From: a bacterium D16-34
Lineage (GTDB): Bacteria > Actinomycetota > Coriobacteriia > Coriobacteriales > Eggerthellaceae
Direction of reading: 5' to 3'
DNA: 64,000 bases
Assembly (NCBI GenBank): GCA_003612515.1
Contig: RAZB01000002.1
Location: forward strand, 62,001 to 126,000
Shown here: positions 1-8,771 of the stretch, one piece after another
How positions within the stretch are numbered: position 1 is the stretch's first letter
How the letters are laid out: each line of letters starts with the position of its first letter
Notes under the pieces: generated by a model
What the model was told of the DNA's origin: nothing
Seen by the model: only the letters and a program-made list of their open reading frames with translations
The model's database searches: none
Translations under genes and position numbers: made by a program

Positions 1-3000
1 ACTTAGTCTCGCCATAAGGATTGGTTGAAGAGAGCGAAATAAAGCGCGTGTCATCAGGAGTTGTAATGGTGAAAATGGGGTTTTGATACGCCGAATTTGC
101 AGTTGTGTTGGTAAATGTCACGGTGTAGCGCAAAGTGTCACCCGGGCGAATGGTGCCATCAGAACGCGTTAGGTTGATGGCGGTTTCCGTTGCGGTGATA
201 ACCGGCTTTGCGTCTGCATCAGGATAGATAAAGACGTCAAAGGTATGCGTTGCGCCATTGAATGAACCAGTAGGTGCAATCGTTACCGTAACCGTAGTGC
301 GACCTGCACCGCGAACTGTTGCCATGGTGCCAAATCCAAAGTCTTCTTGCGAAGCGTCGGTAAAGAGGTCTGAGCGATTCGCAATATTTGATGGGTTGAA
401 AGTCAACACACCAGGGTTTGAAGACGTAATGGTCACGGCACCAACCGAGTTGGTGTCAATGTAGAACGGAATTTGCGTACCTGGAGTCTCGGTGGTGATG
501 TCGTAATAGACATTGGTTGCAAGTTTGTCTTCAGAAAGCGATGGCTTTGCAGCGCCAGGGGTATAGCTGGTGCCCTTGAGGTTGTAGACGTTGAAGTTGC
601 AGTCAGTGCGCTGAATCTCAACAACCGTCTCTTCGGTACGAGAGTCGTAGTAGTTGCGATAGAGGTTTACATCATTGGCGTCAGCCTGTGCTGCCACAGC
701 TGCATCTTCAACAATTTCGCCATCACGACGCGAAGTGTATTGTACATGCACCGTATGGTTGCCATCTTCAGTTTCTGCAAGGCGGAAAGCCTCTAATTGC
801 GAACGGGTAAGGTTAAAGATTGCAATAGTGTGTTCACGGTTTGAGTCTGATGCGTCGGTCTTGATATAGAGGTTATCTTGGGTGGTGTCTTCAAGATCCT
901 CGCGAGTAAACTCGATAACACCGCCGAGTCGCTCAGGAACAGCGCGTCCGTCAATAAACAGTTGCAGCTTGCCATAAGGCGCCAAACTGGTAGGACGAGA
1001 CATATCGGAGCCGTCAGGATAGGTGTCACCATTAGGGAGTTTCCAGCTTGTGATGTCAACCGGCACTACCAAATGGTTGTTTGACGCAACATTGTGGTTT
1101 TCACTTTGGTCTTGCAGCCATGTCGGACCGGTAATGTCTACTGCAGGGTTATCGCCTGAAGCAGGTACGGTGTAAGGCGCATAGGTGCTGTTTGACTCAA
1201 CGGGAGAAATGATTGCAGTACCTTGTAAGCGGTGACCCCAATAGCTACCACCGTCATCTTGAACATGCTGTTTTGAGACGATGGAGATGGCTTGGGTACC
1301 AGTCTCAGAAGGCATCGTAGAGCCAGCCTCTAAGATGTTGCCTTCTTCGTCAAGGGTTTGGAAGCTTGTGGTAACACAGCTTTTGCCGTCGCTTCCGACA
1401 TTGGTATCAAGTACCTTACCTACAGCCTCAATGCCCTCAGTTGAGATGGGATTTTTGCTGAAGTCAATTTCTTCAAGCGGCAAACCATCATAGTATTTGT
1501 CCAAAGAGGCGAAGTAATTATTAATAGTTGCAGCAGCTTCTTCTGACAGGCCGTCCTTGCTAGCACTTAAGTCAATATAGCGCTTCAAGGTTGGGGTGGT
1601 GCCAGCGCCAGGATTGAGATCCTCAATGTAGAGAGGCTCAAGCTTGAGTTCTTTTTCTTCGCCGGTTGTCGGGTCGGTCACGATATAGCTCAGCTCAACT
1701 GAAATGTCGCTTCCTTTGTAAGATTCGGGAAGCCAGAGATAGAGCTTGCCGTCATCAAGCATTGATGGGGCGCCATAAATTTGAGGTTTACCATCAACCA
1801 AAAGACGCCATGCGGTAATGTCGTTGCTTGTGAGACCTTCGCTAGTCAGGTCAATTTGGATCATGGTTAACAAAACGTCGTGTGCATCAGAGTCGTAGGC
1901 GTTGCCCTCAAACTTTGACATGCTTGCAACACGCAAAGAGCCGCCGGTAACAACTACCCATCCGCCTGAGCCGCCAAGGTCTTTTTTGCTGCCCTTTGAG
2001 GTTGGCAAAAGCGTGCCACCCGTAACACGGATAGTGCAACCAGTTGCGGTGGTGCCACACGCGCCACCAAAGGCGTTGCCATGGTCGTAACCTTCAGCAG
2101 TTAAAAAGCCACCATTGATGTTGATATTGCCGCAAACGAGCTTGATGGCTGATGTAGAAGCACCAACTTGTTTTGTTGAAGTTGCACCAGTGCTTGACCA
2201 TCCAGCGCCAATGCCTGCACCGTGGTATGAACCATAGGCATGGATTTCTGCAGCGTTGAAGGTCATCTCGGTAGCGCCACCTGCAGAACCGCCACCAATG
2301 CCGGTACCTGCGCTGCCGCTGCCGCTGCTGTAGCTTTTGCCGCCCCATGAATAAGCATAAATAATGCCGCCATCAAATACCATATTGCCAGCCATTTCTG
2401 AAGGGCCAGCACCGATGGCTGCACTGCATTGGCCACCCCATGCATTAAGGGTTCCGGGATTTGCGCTTTTGAGTTTGCGAATTGGGTCACCTTGATTTAC
2501 AACGGTGCCATCATCAAGTGTTGCAGAAGTATTAATAACACCATTGAGAACATCTACATGGGTACCACCTGACCAGTTTGCGCGAGCATCGTCAATATAA
2601 AGCTGTGAGCCGTCGCCAACATGCAATGCAGCGCAGTTGTGGCTGGTTGAAGTCAAGGTATTGGTTGTACCATCAGCAAGCGTTAAATACAAAGTAGAAG
2701 GTGTCATTAAGTTGATGGGAGAGTACCCAACAGCAGCAGAGGTAATAGCCACACCTGCTAAGGTAAGATGTGCGCTTACGTTTGCACTAATCTGGATAGA
2801 ACCAGAGAAGGTGCCTGAAAGCGTCATGGGCTTACTGGTGAGAATTGAGACAACGCTGCCTGAAACAGAGTAGTCGGTGCCTTCAACACCGCCAGCAATA
2901 CTGAATCCTGAGGGAAGCGCTTGAGCGGCGATACCTTCGTCATCATTTTCTGATTGAGGAGCAGCGGGAGCTGATGTGACAGCTTTGGCAGATTGAACTA

Positions 3001-3370
3001 CCGGAAGTACAGCATTAGCAGATATAGGAGAAAAATCCTCTACCGGCTTATTTGCCTCATCGTCACAATCGGCATGGGGGGGGGTCGACTCACTGATAGG
3101 GGTTGAATCTGACTCCTTAGGGTCAACAGTTACATCGGTGGTAACATTGGTACTCTCGGTGTCTTCGATTTCAGAAGTGTCGGTTGAATCTTCGGCATCG
3201 GGTGCCTCTTCAGATGGCAGATCTGAGACATCAAGTACGGGTGTCACCTCCTGGGTTTGATCGCCATACGCGTTGAGTCCGGTTGTTGGTAGCATTAATC
3301 CACATGCGAGGATCACTGCTAAACCACACCGAAGAAGCGCAGGCAGTTTTGCATTCGCTTTCTTTTTCAT
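1..3370 (-). CDS. Large secreted surface protein, N-terminal part (gene runs off the window start)
   Basis: The reading frame is open from ATG at 3370 to the window edge, giving 1123 visible residues with no stop. AGGAGA precedes the ATG. Residues 1-34 form a signal peptide: KKK-rich start, hydrophobic core about 12-30, likely cleavage after Asn-Ala. Residues 37-145 are an acidic Ser/Thr/Asp/Glu-rich linker. Residues about 290-450 are rich in Gly, Ser and Asn with repeating short beta-strand-like units (GxGIGGG, NINGGF), resembling parallel beta-helix or carbohydrate-binding regions of cell-wall adhesins. Near residues 1050-1110 a segment around GDTLRYTVTFTNT resembles DUF11-type repeats. The C-terminus and any sortase signal lie outside the window. 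Codons 96-99 contain nine consecutive C bases. Function as adhesin is inferred; secretion is well supported. Confidence 0.85.
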   Translation of the reverse strand, partial: MKKKANAKLPALLRCGLAVILACGLMLPTTGLNAYGDQTQEVTPVLDVSDLPSEEAPDAEDSTDTSEIEDTESTNVTTDVTVDPKESDSTPISESTPPHADCDDEANKPVEDFSPISANAVLPVVQSAKAVTSAPAAPQSENDDEGIAAQALPSGFSIAGGVEGTDYSVSGSVVSILTSKPMTLSGTFSGSIQISANVSAHLTLAGVAITSAAVGYSPINLMTPSTLYLTLADGTTNTLTSTSHNCAALHVGDGSQLYIDDARANWSGGTHVDVLNGVINTSATLDDGTVVNQGDPIRKLKSANPGTLNAWGGQCSAAIGAGPSEMAGNMVFDGGIIYAYSWGGKSYSSGSGSAGTGIGGGSAGGATEMTFNAAEIHAYGSYHGAGIGAGWSSTGATSTKQVGASTSAIKLVCGNININGGFLTAEGYDHGNAFGGACGTTATGCTIRVTGGTLLPTSKGSKKDLGGSGGWVVVTGGSLRVASMSKFEGNAYDSDAHDVLLTMIQIDLTSEGLTSNDITAWRLLVDGKPQIYGAPSMLDDGKLYLWLPESYKGSDISVELSYIVTDPTTGEEKELKLEPLYIEDLNPGAGTTPTLKRYIDLSASKDGLSEEAAATINNYFASLDKYYDGLPLEEIDFSKNPISTEGIEAVGKVLDTNVGSDGKSCVTTSFQTLDEEGNILEAGSTMPSETGTQAISIVSKQHVQDDGGSYWGHRLQGTAIISPVESNSTYAPYTVPASGDNPAVDITGPTWLQDQSENHNVASNNHLVVPVDITSWKLPNGDTYPDGSDMSRPTSLAPYGKLQLFIDGRAVPERLGGVIEFTREDLEDTTQDNLYIKTDASDSNREHTIAIFNLTRSQLEAFRLAETEDGNHTVHVQYTSRRDGEIVEDAAVAAQADANDVNLYRNYYDSRTEETVVEIQRTDCNFNVYNLKGTSYTPGAAKPSLSEDKLATNVYYDITTETPGTQIPFYIDTNSVGAVTITSSNPGVLTFNPSNIANRSDLFTDASQEDFGFGTMATVRGAGRTTVTVTIAPTGSFNGATHTFDVFIYPDADAKPVITATETAINLTRSDGTIRPGDTLRYTVTFTNTTANSAYQNPIFTITTPDDTRFISLSSTNPYGETK
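3076..3084 (-). repeat. Homopolymer C9 tract inside the surface-protein gene
   Basis: Nine G on the plus strand, read as nine C in the coding strand, cover codons 96-99 (Thr-Pro-Pro-His). With nine bases the frame stays open. With ten the frame meets TGA a few codons later; with eight it meets TAG about a dozen codons later. Slipped-strand mispairing would therefore switch the protein on and off. This copy is in the ON state. Confidence 0.8.
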
Positions 3371-3518
3371 GGTTTCTCCTGGTTACTCGAAAACCTTTAC
3401 CCGTTCGCGCAGGTTAAGAGGCACTCAGTACCATGTGATTCATGCATTTGCTTGCACGATACAAAACTGCCCCCGAAGTAGCGCGCTCATTTGGTGCAAT
3501 GATTCCAAATGAATCTCA

Positions 3519-3548
3519 ATTATATGATGATTTATGACAGTCGTGCAA
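3519..3548 (-). promoter_or_regulatory. Promoter of the surface-protein gene
   Basis: On the minus strand TTGCAC (3548-3543) is followed by an 18-bp spacer and a perfect TATAAT (3524-3519). Transcription would start near 3512 and leave a leader of about 140 nt before the ATG at 3370. I see no clear structure in that leader. Confidence 0.6.
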
Positions 3549-3617
3549 CAAAAAGGCAACACAATTTCAACAGGCGTTTTGTCTGTCTGGTGGAATGGTT
3601 GCCTCTGTTTTGCTGAA

Positions 3618-4403
3618 CTAGTATGAAAGGCGTATGCCTACATAAAGGGCATCGCTGGGAAGACCTGAAATGGAATACATATCACTTAAGGCAATGGTTG
3701 AAACGCGCCAGGTGCACGTGTAACCCCATGCGTCAATCGTGCCTGTCATGAAGGTATTTCCAGCTTCGTCAACACCAGAGCCACCCTCGGCTAACACACT
3801 TGCAGGATCAAAGCCTTGACTGGCCATTGCAGCATCGATGGCAGCTTGTGGATCTCCAGAAGTGAAGTCGGCGTATCTCAGACGCATTTCGGTTGATTCT
3901 CCATGCTGAACGTTGAGCGTCCAAGATCCATTGAGTAAAAGCGCGGCTTGTGAAGCATCGAGAGAACTGATGCCATTTGCTACCATAAGCATTGCGTCTG
4001 CGGTTGTAACATCCGAAGGCAGCTTCATAAGCTGCATGGCATCGTTAGCTATATCTTCTTCGGAACTCATGTTGTAAATGTTATATCCAGCATCTATGAG
4101 TTGTTGTTCAATGGTGGCGTTGTCAACGTCAATATAATCAGTGAGAAGCGGGAGATCGTAGCTGACGTCTCGCGAAAGATTTTCTTCGACACTTGCAGAA
4201 GAGCTCGTCATAAAATCGGTGATATTGGTTTTTATGTCTTGATAAAACCACACGCCAACCCCAAGTGCAACTAAGGCAAAAGCAGCTAAAACAATATAGG
4301 CTTTTTGAGGCATTTTGAAAGGTCTTTTAAGACCACTGTCGTCGAGGTATTTAACAGGGCCGTCACCCTCAATATAATCTGGCGTCTTTGACTGAAAAAG
4401 CAT
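3618..4403 (-). CDS. Single-pass membrane protein of unknown function
   Basis: This encodes 261 residues from ATG at 4403, preceded by AGGAGAG; a longer frame to 4607 exists but reads back through the divergent riboswitch region and lacks a good ribosome-binding site. Residues 1-32 are charged and probably cytoplasmic; one hydrophobic segment spans about 33-54 (VLAAFALVALGVGVWFY); the remaining 200 residues would be outside. The outer part is acidic and has two runs rich in Asp, Ala and Met. I do not recognise the family. It is transcribed away from the riboswitch/terC transcription unit and stands alone, upstream of (and codirectional with) the surface-protein gene, 247 bp apart. Confidence 0.75.
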   Translation of the reverse strand: MLFQSKTPDYIEGDGPVKYLDDSGLKRPFKMPQKAYIVLAAFALVALGVGVWFYQDIKTNITDFMTSSSASVEENLSRDVSYDLPLLTDYIDVDNATIEQQLIDAGYNIYNMSSEEDIANDAMQLMKLPSDVTTADAMLMVANGISSLDASQAALLLNGSWTLNVQHGESTEMRLRYADFTSGDPQAAIDAAMASQGFDPASVLAEGGSGVDEAGNTFMTGTIDAWGYTCTWRVSTIALSDMYSISGLPSDALYVGIRLSY

Positions 4404-4504
4404 GGATAGAGCTCTCCTATATCTGAACCGCATGCCTGACGATTTGTGAACAAATGGCATTATAGCATTGCTGATAAGCGAGCCTATGTTAGCATGCTTA
4501 TTAC

Positions 4505-4602
4505 CCGTGAGGGAGTAGCTGGCAAGCGTTTTGGCGTTTGCGGTACGTTCAACATCATGGCGCTCATAGCACCTGGCGTATCTGAAATTGCGAGACTCAC
4601 GG
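4505..4602 (+). promoter_or_regulatory. yybP-ykoY (Mn2+) riboswitch aptamer
   Basis: The leader of the TerC gene carries the hallmarks of the yybP-ykoY family (Rfam RF00080): GGGAGTAGC (4511-4519) just inside helix P1, a TACGTTCAAC segment, an ACCTGGCG segment, and GCGAGAC before the 3' strand of P1. P1 is CCGTGAG (4505-4511) with CTCACGG (4596-4602). The family senses Mn2+ and is often placed before TerC/Alx and other metal exporters. The 3' strand of P1 is also the 5' arm of the terminator, so ligand binding should favour read-through (an ON switch). The fold is by eye, not computed. Confidence 0.88.
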
Positions 4603-4643
4603 CGCACAAAGGCAATAATGCTGTAGTGCGCCGTGAGTTTTTT
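4595..4643 (+). terminator. Riboswitch expression-platform terminator
   Basis: A perfect 13-bp stem, ACTCACGGCGCAC (4595-4607) with GTGCGCCGTGAGT (4626-4638), an 18-nt loop and six T (4638-4643). Its 5' arm overlaps the 3' strand of riboswitch P1, so the two are mutually exclusive. It ends 23 bp before the TerC start codon. Confidence 0.88.
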
Positions 4644-4666
4644 AATGTAAGAGCAAGGAGTTTACT

Positions 4667-5542
4667 GTGGATTTTTCAATCTTTACTACACCTGAAGCGT
4701 GGATTAGCTTGCTAACTCTCATCTTCCTAGAAATTGTGCTTGGTGTAGATAACCTGGTATTTATTTCAATTACCACCAATAGACTTCCGATTGAAAAACA
4801 GCATATTGGTCGAAAGCTCGGCCTTGCAGGCGCACTCGTTATGCGCATTTTGTTTTTATGCTTCGCCTCTTATTTGGTGCATATGACCACGCCGTTGTTT
4901 ACGATTGACCTCGGCTTTTTCTCCCACGGCTTTTCTGTTCGCGATATCGTTATGTTGGCTGGTGGTGCTTATCTTATTTATAAAGGAGTCGAAGAATTAC
5001 GAAGCGTGCTTAAGCTAACTGAAATTAAAGCAGAGCATTCCGAAGAGCATAAATCCTTGCATATGATCACGCTTCCTCAAGCCGTTGGCACCATTATGGT
5101 TATGGACTTGGTCTTTTCCATTGACTCCGTAATCACTGCAGTTGGTTTGGCGAATCATTTGATCATTATGATTTTGGCCGTGATGATTGCAGTCATTCTG
5201 ATGATGATCTTTATTGATCCCATTTCTGACTTTATTAATGGTCATCCTGAGATGAAGATCTTGGCCTTGTGCTTCATCACGGTTATCGGCGTGCTTTTGG
5301 TCCTTGATTCTGCTGGTATTAATTCAGGTATTGAAGTACTTGATATGCATATGGAAAAACTCATGGTGTATTTCTCCATGGTTTTCGCGTTTGTGCTTGA
5401 GCTTATCCAGATGCGTTTTAATAGCAATTTGTCAGCGTATGAGCGTGAGCGCAAAGAACTCAACGACGCCATTGATCAGAGCGCTGTTCAAGAAATCGAA
5501 GAAAAGAAAGAAGAGAGTCGCAAAAAAGATATTGACCAATAG
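4667..5542 (+). CDS. TerC/Alx-family integral membrane protein (probable Mn2+ exporter)
   Basis: 291 residues from GTG at 4667 with AAGGAG (4655-4660) seven bases upstream. The protein has about seven hydrophobic segments and the two TerC signature regions: EIVLGVDN at residues 22-29 and MDLVFSIDS near 146-155, both with the intramembrane acidic residues typical of the family. The C-terminal 35 residues are a charged Glu/Lys-rich tail. TerC/Alx proteins act at the cytoplasmic membrane in metal homeostasis; several are induced by and export manganese. The Mn2+ riboswitch directly upstream supports that role here. It is a single-gene transcript, followed by a tRNA gene. Tellurite resistance, the historic name, is not implied. 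Confidence 0.9.
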   Translation: MDFSIFTTPEAWISLLTLIFLEIVLGVDNLVFISITTNRLPIEKQHIGRKLGLAGALVMRILFLCFASYLVHMTTPLFTIDLGFFSHGFSVRDIVMLAGGAYLIYKGVEELRSVLKLTEIKAEHSEEHKSLHMITLPQAVGTIMVMDLVFSIDSVITAVGLANHLIIMILAVMIAVILMMIFIDPISDFINGHPEMKILALCFITVIGVLLVLDSAGINSGIEVLDMHMEKLMVYFSMVFAFVLELIQMRFNSNLSAYERERKELNDAIDQSAVQEIEEKKEESRKKDIDQ

Positions 5543-5602
5543 CAATGTTGTGTTAAACTCTATTTTCGCTGGTTAACCCCATTGCCAGCAACCACATACT
5601 GT

Positions 5603-5677
<75 letters not shown>

Positions 5678-5688
5678 TTTAAAATATC

Positions 5689-5722
5689 AGGTCAGCGGCT
5701 AGTTTAGGTCGCTGACCTTTTT
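5689..5722 (+). terminator. Rho-independent terminator after tRNA-Val
   Basis: AGGTCAGCG (5689-5697) pairs with CGCTGACCT (5710-5718), a 9-bp stem with a 12-nt loop followed by five T. Confidence 0.85.
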
Positions 5723-5774
5723 AGTTTCTGAATTCGCGTACGAAAATAATACGCAAATGATCCCGCCTCTATGC

Positions 5775-6704
5775 CTAATGTGCGTCAGTGGGTTCTTGAT
5801 CAGAGAACAGCTCATATCCTTCATCAGACACAATCAAGCGCGTGGCTTTATGATCAATATAAGCTGTAAAAGGCGTGGTGAGACGAGTTGGTTCGCCATC
5901 ATATTGGATCTCAAGTGGCGGATCTGACTCGACGCGTACTACCTTTGCGCGCAGAATCTCAAGTGCATCGCCTCGGTCGGGGAAATCTCCACCTCTATCT
6001 AAAAAGCCTGCAATAACTGCCGGAATTAAGCCAAATGCATTTTGCGCTTTTAAGATCATGACGTCGAAATATCCATCACAAGGCTCGTTGGTATGAGTAA
6101 GCGCAATGTCAAACTGAATCTTTGAGAAGTTGACAATGAGTACGCCAACGCCTTCGCGTTCAATAGTTTCTCCGTCGAGGGTAAGCTTAAAGATTGCTTT
6201 TTGAGGAAGCGCATTTGCAACCGCGGCCGATAGATACGCCATAGGTCCCATTAATCGTTTGTTGGGTGCGGCGTCGTGCATGATTGTTGCATCGTATCCT
6301 GCACCAGCCATGATGCCGAAACCATGTCGAAAACCATCAACCTCAATGATACCTAAATCAAAATCAAGCGTTTGTCCTTCACGCACCAAGTCAGCAAGTG
6401 TGTGTGGCTCGTGTGGCTGGTTCAGGTTAAGCGTGAGCAAATTTGCCGTACCAGCAGGGAAGGGAAGAATTGGGATATTGGTATGTGAGAGCTGCGAGCA
6501 AATGGTTGAAACAGTTCCATCTCCGCCGCTTGCTACTACTGCATCAAATTCATGTGCATCTTTAAGGAGTGACGCAATTTGTGTTGTGCCATCAGTGTTA
6601 CGAATGCAAACTTCGTCGCCATCGAGAGAAAATGCACGGATAAAATCATAAATTGCACCTTCACCGAAGCCTGAGGCTAGGTTGTTAATGACGAGTAGTT
6701 TCAC
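5775..6704 (-). CDS. Diacylglycerol/sphingosine kinase-like lipid kinase (DagK/YegS family)
   Basis: 309 residues from ATG at 6704, with AAAGGTGAT upstream. The N-terminal catalytic domain has the nucleotide-binding motif SGGDGTVS at residues 59-66, followed by the PFPAGTANLL glycine-rich segment (usual form GTxNxxA), both diagnostic of the DAGK catalytic domain. The C-terminal half is the beta-sandwich lid typical of YegS/DgkB enzymes. The family phosphorylates diacylglycerol or related lipids at the cytoplasmic face of the membrane, recycling diacylglycerol to phosphatidic acid. It is divergent from the ribonuclease D gene and appears monocistronic. The exact substrate cannot be told from sequence. 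Confidence 0.88.
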   Translation of the reverse strand: MKLLVINNLASGFGEGAIYDFIRAFSLDGDEVCIRNTDGTTQIASLLKDAHEFDAVVASGGDGTVSTICSQLSHTNIPILPFPAGTANLLTLNLNQPHEPHTLADLVREGQTLDFDLGIIEVDGFRHGFGIMAGAGYDATIMHDAAPNKRLMGPMAYLSAAVANALPQKAIFKLTLDGETIEREGVGVLIVNFSKIQFDIALTHTNEPCDGYFDVMILKAQNAFGLIPAVIAGFLDRGGDFPDRGDALEILRAKVVRVESDPPLEIQYDGEPTRLTTPFTAYIDHKATRLIVSDEGYELFSDQEPTDAH

Positions 6705-6776
6705 AGATCACCTTTCGCTTGTTATGATTAAAATGGTACAACATGAATTGAGAAACACAAGACAAGGATTTGAGCG

Positions 6777-7934
6777 TTGTTTATTGTTAGTCAAGAGGAA
6801 CTAGAGGCATTTTGCAAGCGGGCAAAACAATCATCTGTATTGGCCATTGATACAGAGTTCATGCGCGAAAAAACCTATTATGCAAAGTTGTGTCTTATTC
6901 AAATGGCAACTGAGACAGAATCTGTTTTGATTGACCCATTTTCAGTTGATGATTTAAGTGTTTTAGCTCAACTGCTTACTGATCAGCATATAACCAAGCT
7001 CTTTCATGCTGGTTCGCAAGATATCGAGATCCTCTATCGTGAGGTTGGGGTGTTGCCCTCACCGGTTTTCGACACACAAATTGCCGCAGCGCTTTTGGGA
7101 CACACCCAACAAATCGGTTATGCGGCGCTTGTGCATTCGGTTTGCGGTGTAACCATTAAAAAGACGGACTCCTTTACTGATTGGTCTCGCAGACCACTTT
7201 CAGAATCTCAGAAAAACTATGCAATCAACGACGTGCTGTATTTGGGGTCGCTCTATAGCCAAATGAGTGAAGAGTTGCGTGTGAAGGGGCGCTTGCAGTG
7301 GCTCGAAAAAGACTTTGAAGCGCTGATAGATCCTGAAAAATATGAGACTGATGAGCGTGAACGGTATAAAAGACTCAAGCGTGTTTCGTCGTTGTCGCGA
7401 AGGCAGCTTGCAGCGGCACGAGAAGTTGCGGCATGGCGAGAGCTTCAGGCGCAAATGCGCGATATTCCACGCAAATGGGTGATGACCGATGAGCAGATTG
7501 TTGAGGCATGCAAACGAGAAGCGCGTAGCATAGATGAGCTATTTATGGTTCGCGGGTTATCAGACCGGCTTTCGACCAAAGATGCACGTGAGGTGTCTTC
7601 GCTTATGAAGGCTGCTTTGGATTCCGCACCCTCAACTTGGCCAGAACTTGATAAATGCGGCAAAAGTGAGCCGAATGTCGATATGCAAATTGATCTTATG
7701 AGTGCCTTGGTTCGCGTTCGTGCGAAAGAGAATGATGTAGCATTCCAAACGCTGGCAAGCCATGCAGATTTAGTTCGTGTAGCTCGAGGATACCGAAGTG
7801 GCACTGAGCTTTTGCAAGGTTGGCGTGCTCAGTTGGTTGGCAATGAACTTATCGAGCTTTTGGAAGGCCGAATCCGATTGGGTATTGATGGCTCTTCGCT
7901 TGTGGTTGAGCCTGTTGACTTAGACGGTGAATAA
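6777..7934 (+). CDS. rnd: Ribonuclease D family 3'-5' exonuclease with HRDC domain
   Basis: 385 residues from TTG at 6777, with AAGGA at 6764-6768; no better ATG is available. The DEDDy exonuclease residues are visible: IDTEF (Asp25, Glu27), HAGSQDIEIL (Asp82) and KNYAINDVLYL (Tyr148, Asp152). Residues about 205-285 (RRQLAAAREVAAWRE and following) form the HRDC domain. Total length matches RNase D. The family trims the 3' ends of tRNA precursors and other structured RNAs in the cytoplasm. It stands between the divergent lipid kinase and the metallopeptidase. The upstream region is only 72 bp and must hold both promoters. Confidence 0.9.
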   Translation: MFIVSQEELEAFCKRAKQSSVLAIDTEFMREKTYYAKLCLIQMATETESVLIDPFSVDDLSVLAQLLTDQHITKLFHAGSQDIEILYREVGVLPSPVFDTQIAAALLGHTQQIGYAALVHSVCGVTIKKTDSFTDWSRRPLSESQKNYAINDVLYLGSLYSQMSEELRVKGRLQWLEKDFEALIDPEKYETDERERYKRLKRVSSLSRRQLAAAREVAAWRELQAQMRDIPRKWVMTDEQIVEACKREARSIDELFMVRGLSDRLSTKDAREVSSLMKAALDSAPSTWPELDKCGKSEPNVDMQIDLMSALVRVRAKENDVAFQTLASHADLVRVARGYRSGTELLQGWRAQLVGNELIELLEGRIRLGIDGSSLVVEPVDLDGE

Positions 7935-8105
7935 TCGAGAAGCTTTCTGTGGTCGGTTAGTTAAAGTTACGGATGTTTTACGCACCTTGGTACGGATGAG
8001 TACAGGTCTATTCGACATCTTTATAATGTTGAGTCATATGAAATACAAACGTGTAACGCGCAAATGGTTTGATATGCGCGCAAGCTTATTTGAGGAGTGT
8101 ATAGC

Positions 8106-8771
8106 ATGAGCTTAAATTATGTTTTGATGGTCATCGTGCCAACGCTTATTATAGGGTGTGGAGCGACGGCATACGTGAATTCTCAGCTGAAGAAATATTC
8201 GAAGGTGCCTATTTCAACGGGCATGACGGGTGCGGAGTGTGCACGTGGCATGCTTGCTTATTACAACATTCAAGGAGTAGAAGTAAGGCCGGGCGGTCCT
8301 GGTCAGGACTTTTTTGATCCGAGAACCAATTCTGTGACGCTTTCTCCGGAAGCTTATAACGGCCGAAGCATTACTGCGACCGCTACGGCTTGCCATGAGG
8401 TTGGGCATGCCTACCAATATGCAGAGGATTACAAGCCGATGAAGATTCGCGGCTCTTTGGTGCCAGTGGTAAATATGGCATCAAACGCATGGATTTTCCT
8501 GCTGTTAATTGGCGCTATTATGAATATCGCGGGCTTATATGATTTAGCAATTATTCTTTATGCTTTGGTAGTGTTGTTTCAGGTAGTTACTTTGCCTGTT
8601 GAGTTCAATGCTTCAAGGCGTGCGATGACCTATATGGCGGCAACAGGGCTTCCGCAGTCTGAGCAAACTGGTTCATATAATGTTTTGCGTGCATGTGCGC
8701 TTACTTATGTGGCTGCTGCCCTTTCGTCTGCGCTTCAGCTTGTATGGCTCTTAGGCCAGCGTAATGACTAA
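8106..8771 (+). CDS. Neutral zinc metallopeptidase, YugP family, membrane-bound
   Basis: 221 residues from ATG at 8106, preceded by GAGGAG (8092-8097). The zinc motif HEVGH lies at residues 97-101. A hydrophobic N-terminus (4-24) and two hydrophobic segments at about 120-165 flank it, placing the protein in the cytoplasmic membrane. The pattern (N-terminal anchor, GMTGAECAR, HEVGHAYQ, then paired helices) matches the Zn_peptidase_2/YugP family, whose substrates are unknown. Its 3' end overlaps the xseA start by 8 bp, so it is cotranscribed with xseA-xseB. The 171 bp before it hold only short, unconvincing frames. Confidence 0.88.
   Translation: MSLNYVLMVIVPTLIIGCGATAYVNSQLKKYSKVPISTGMTGAECARGMLAYYNIQGVEVRPGGPGQDFFDPRTNSVTLSPEAYNGRSITATATACHEVGHAYQYAEDYKPMKIRGSLVPVVNMASNAWIFLLLIGAIMNIAGLYDLAIILYALVVLFQVVTLPVEFNASRRAMTYMAATGLPQSEQTGSYNVLRACALTYVAAALSSALQLVWLLGQRND

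Noticed and set aside
3273-3512. 79-codon plus-strand frame over the surface-protein start
   Set aside because: Antisense to the signal peptide and promoter region; no ribosome-binding site.
4446-4715. 89-codon plus-strand frame upstream of terC
   Set aside because: It covers the riboswitch and terminator and overlaps the terC start in another frame; it has no ribosome-binding site.
7927-8109. 60-codon frame between ribonuclease D and the metallopeptidase
   Set aside because: Overlaps the end of rnd and the metallopeptidase start; no ribosome-binding site, and composition looks like intergenic DNA.
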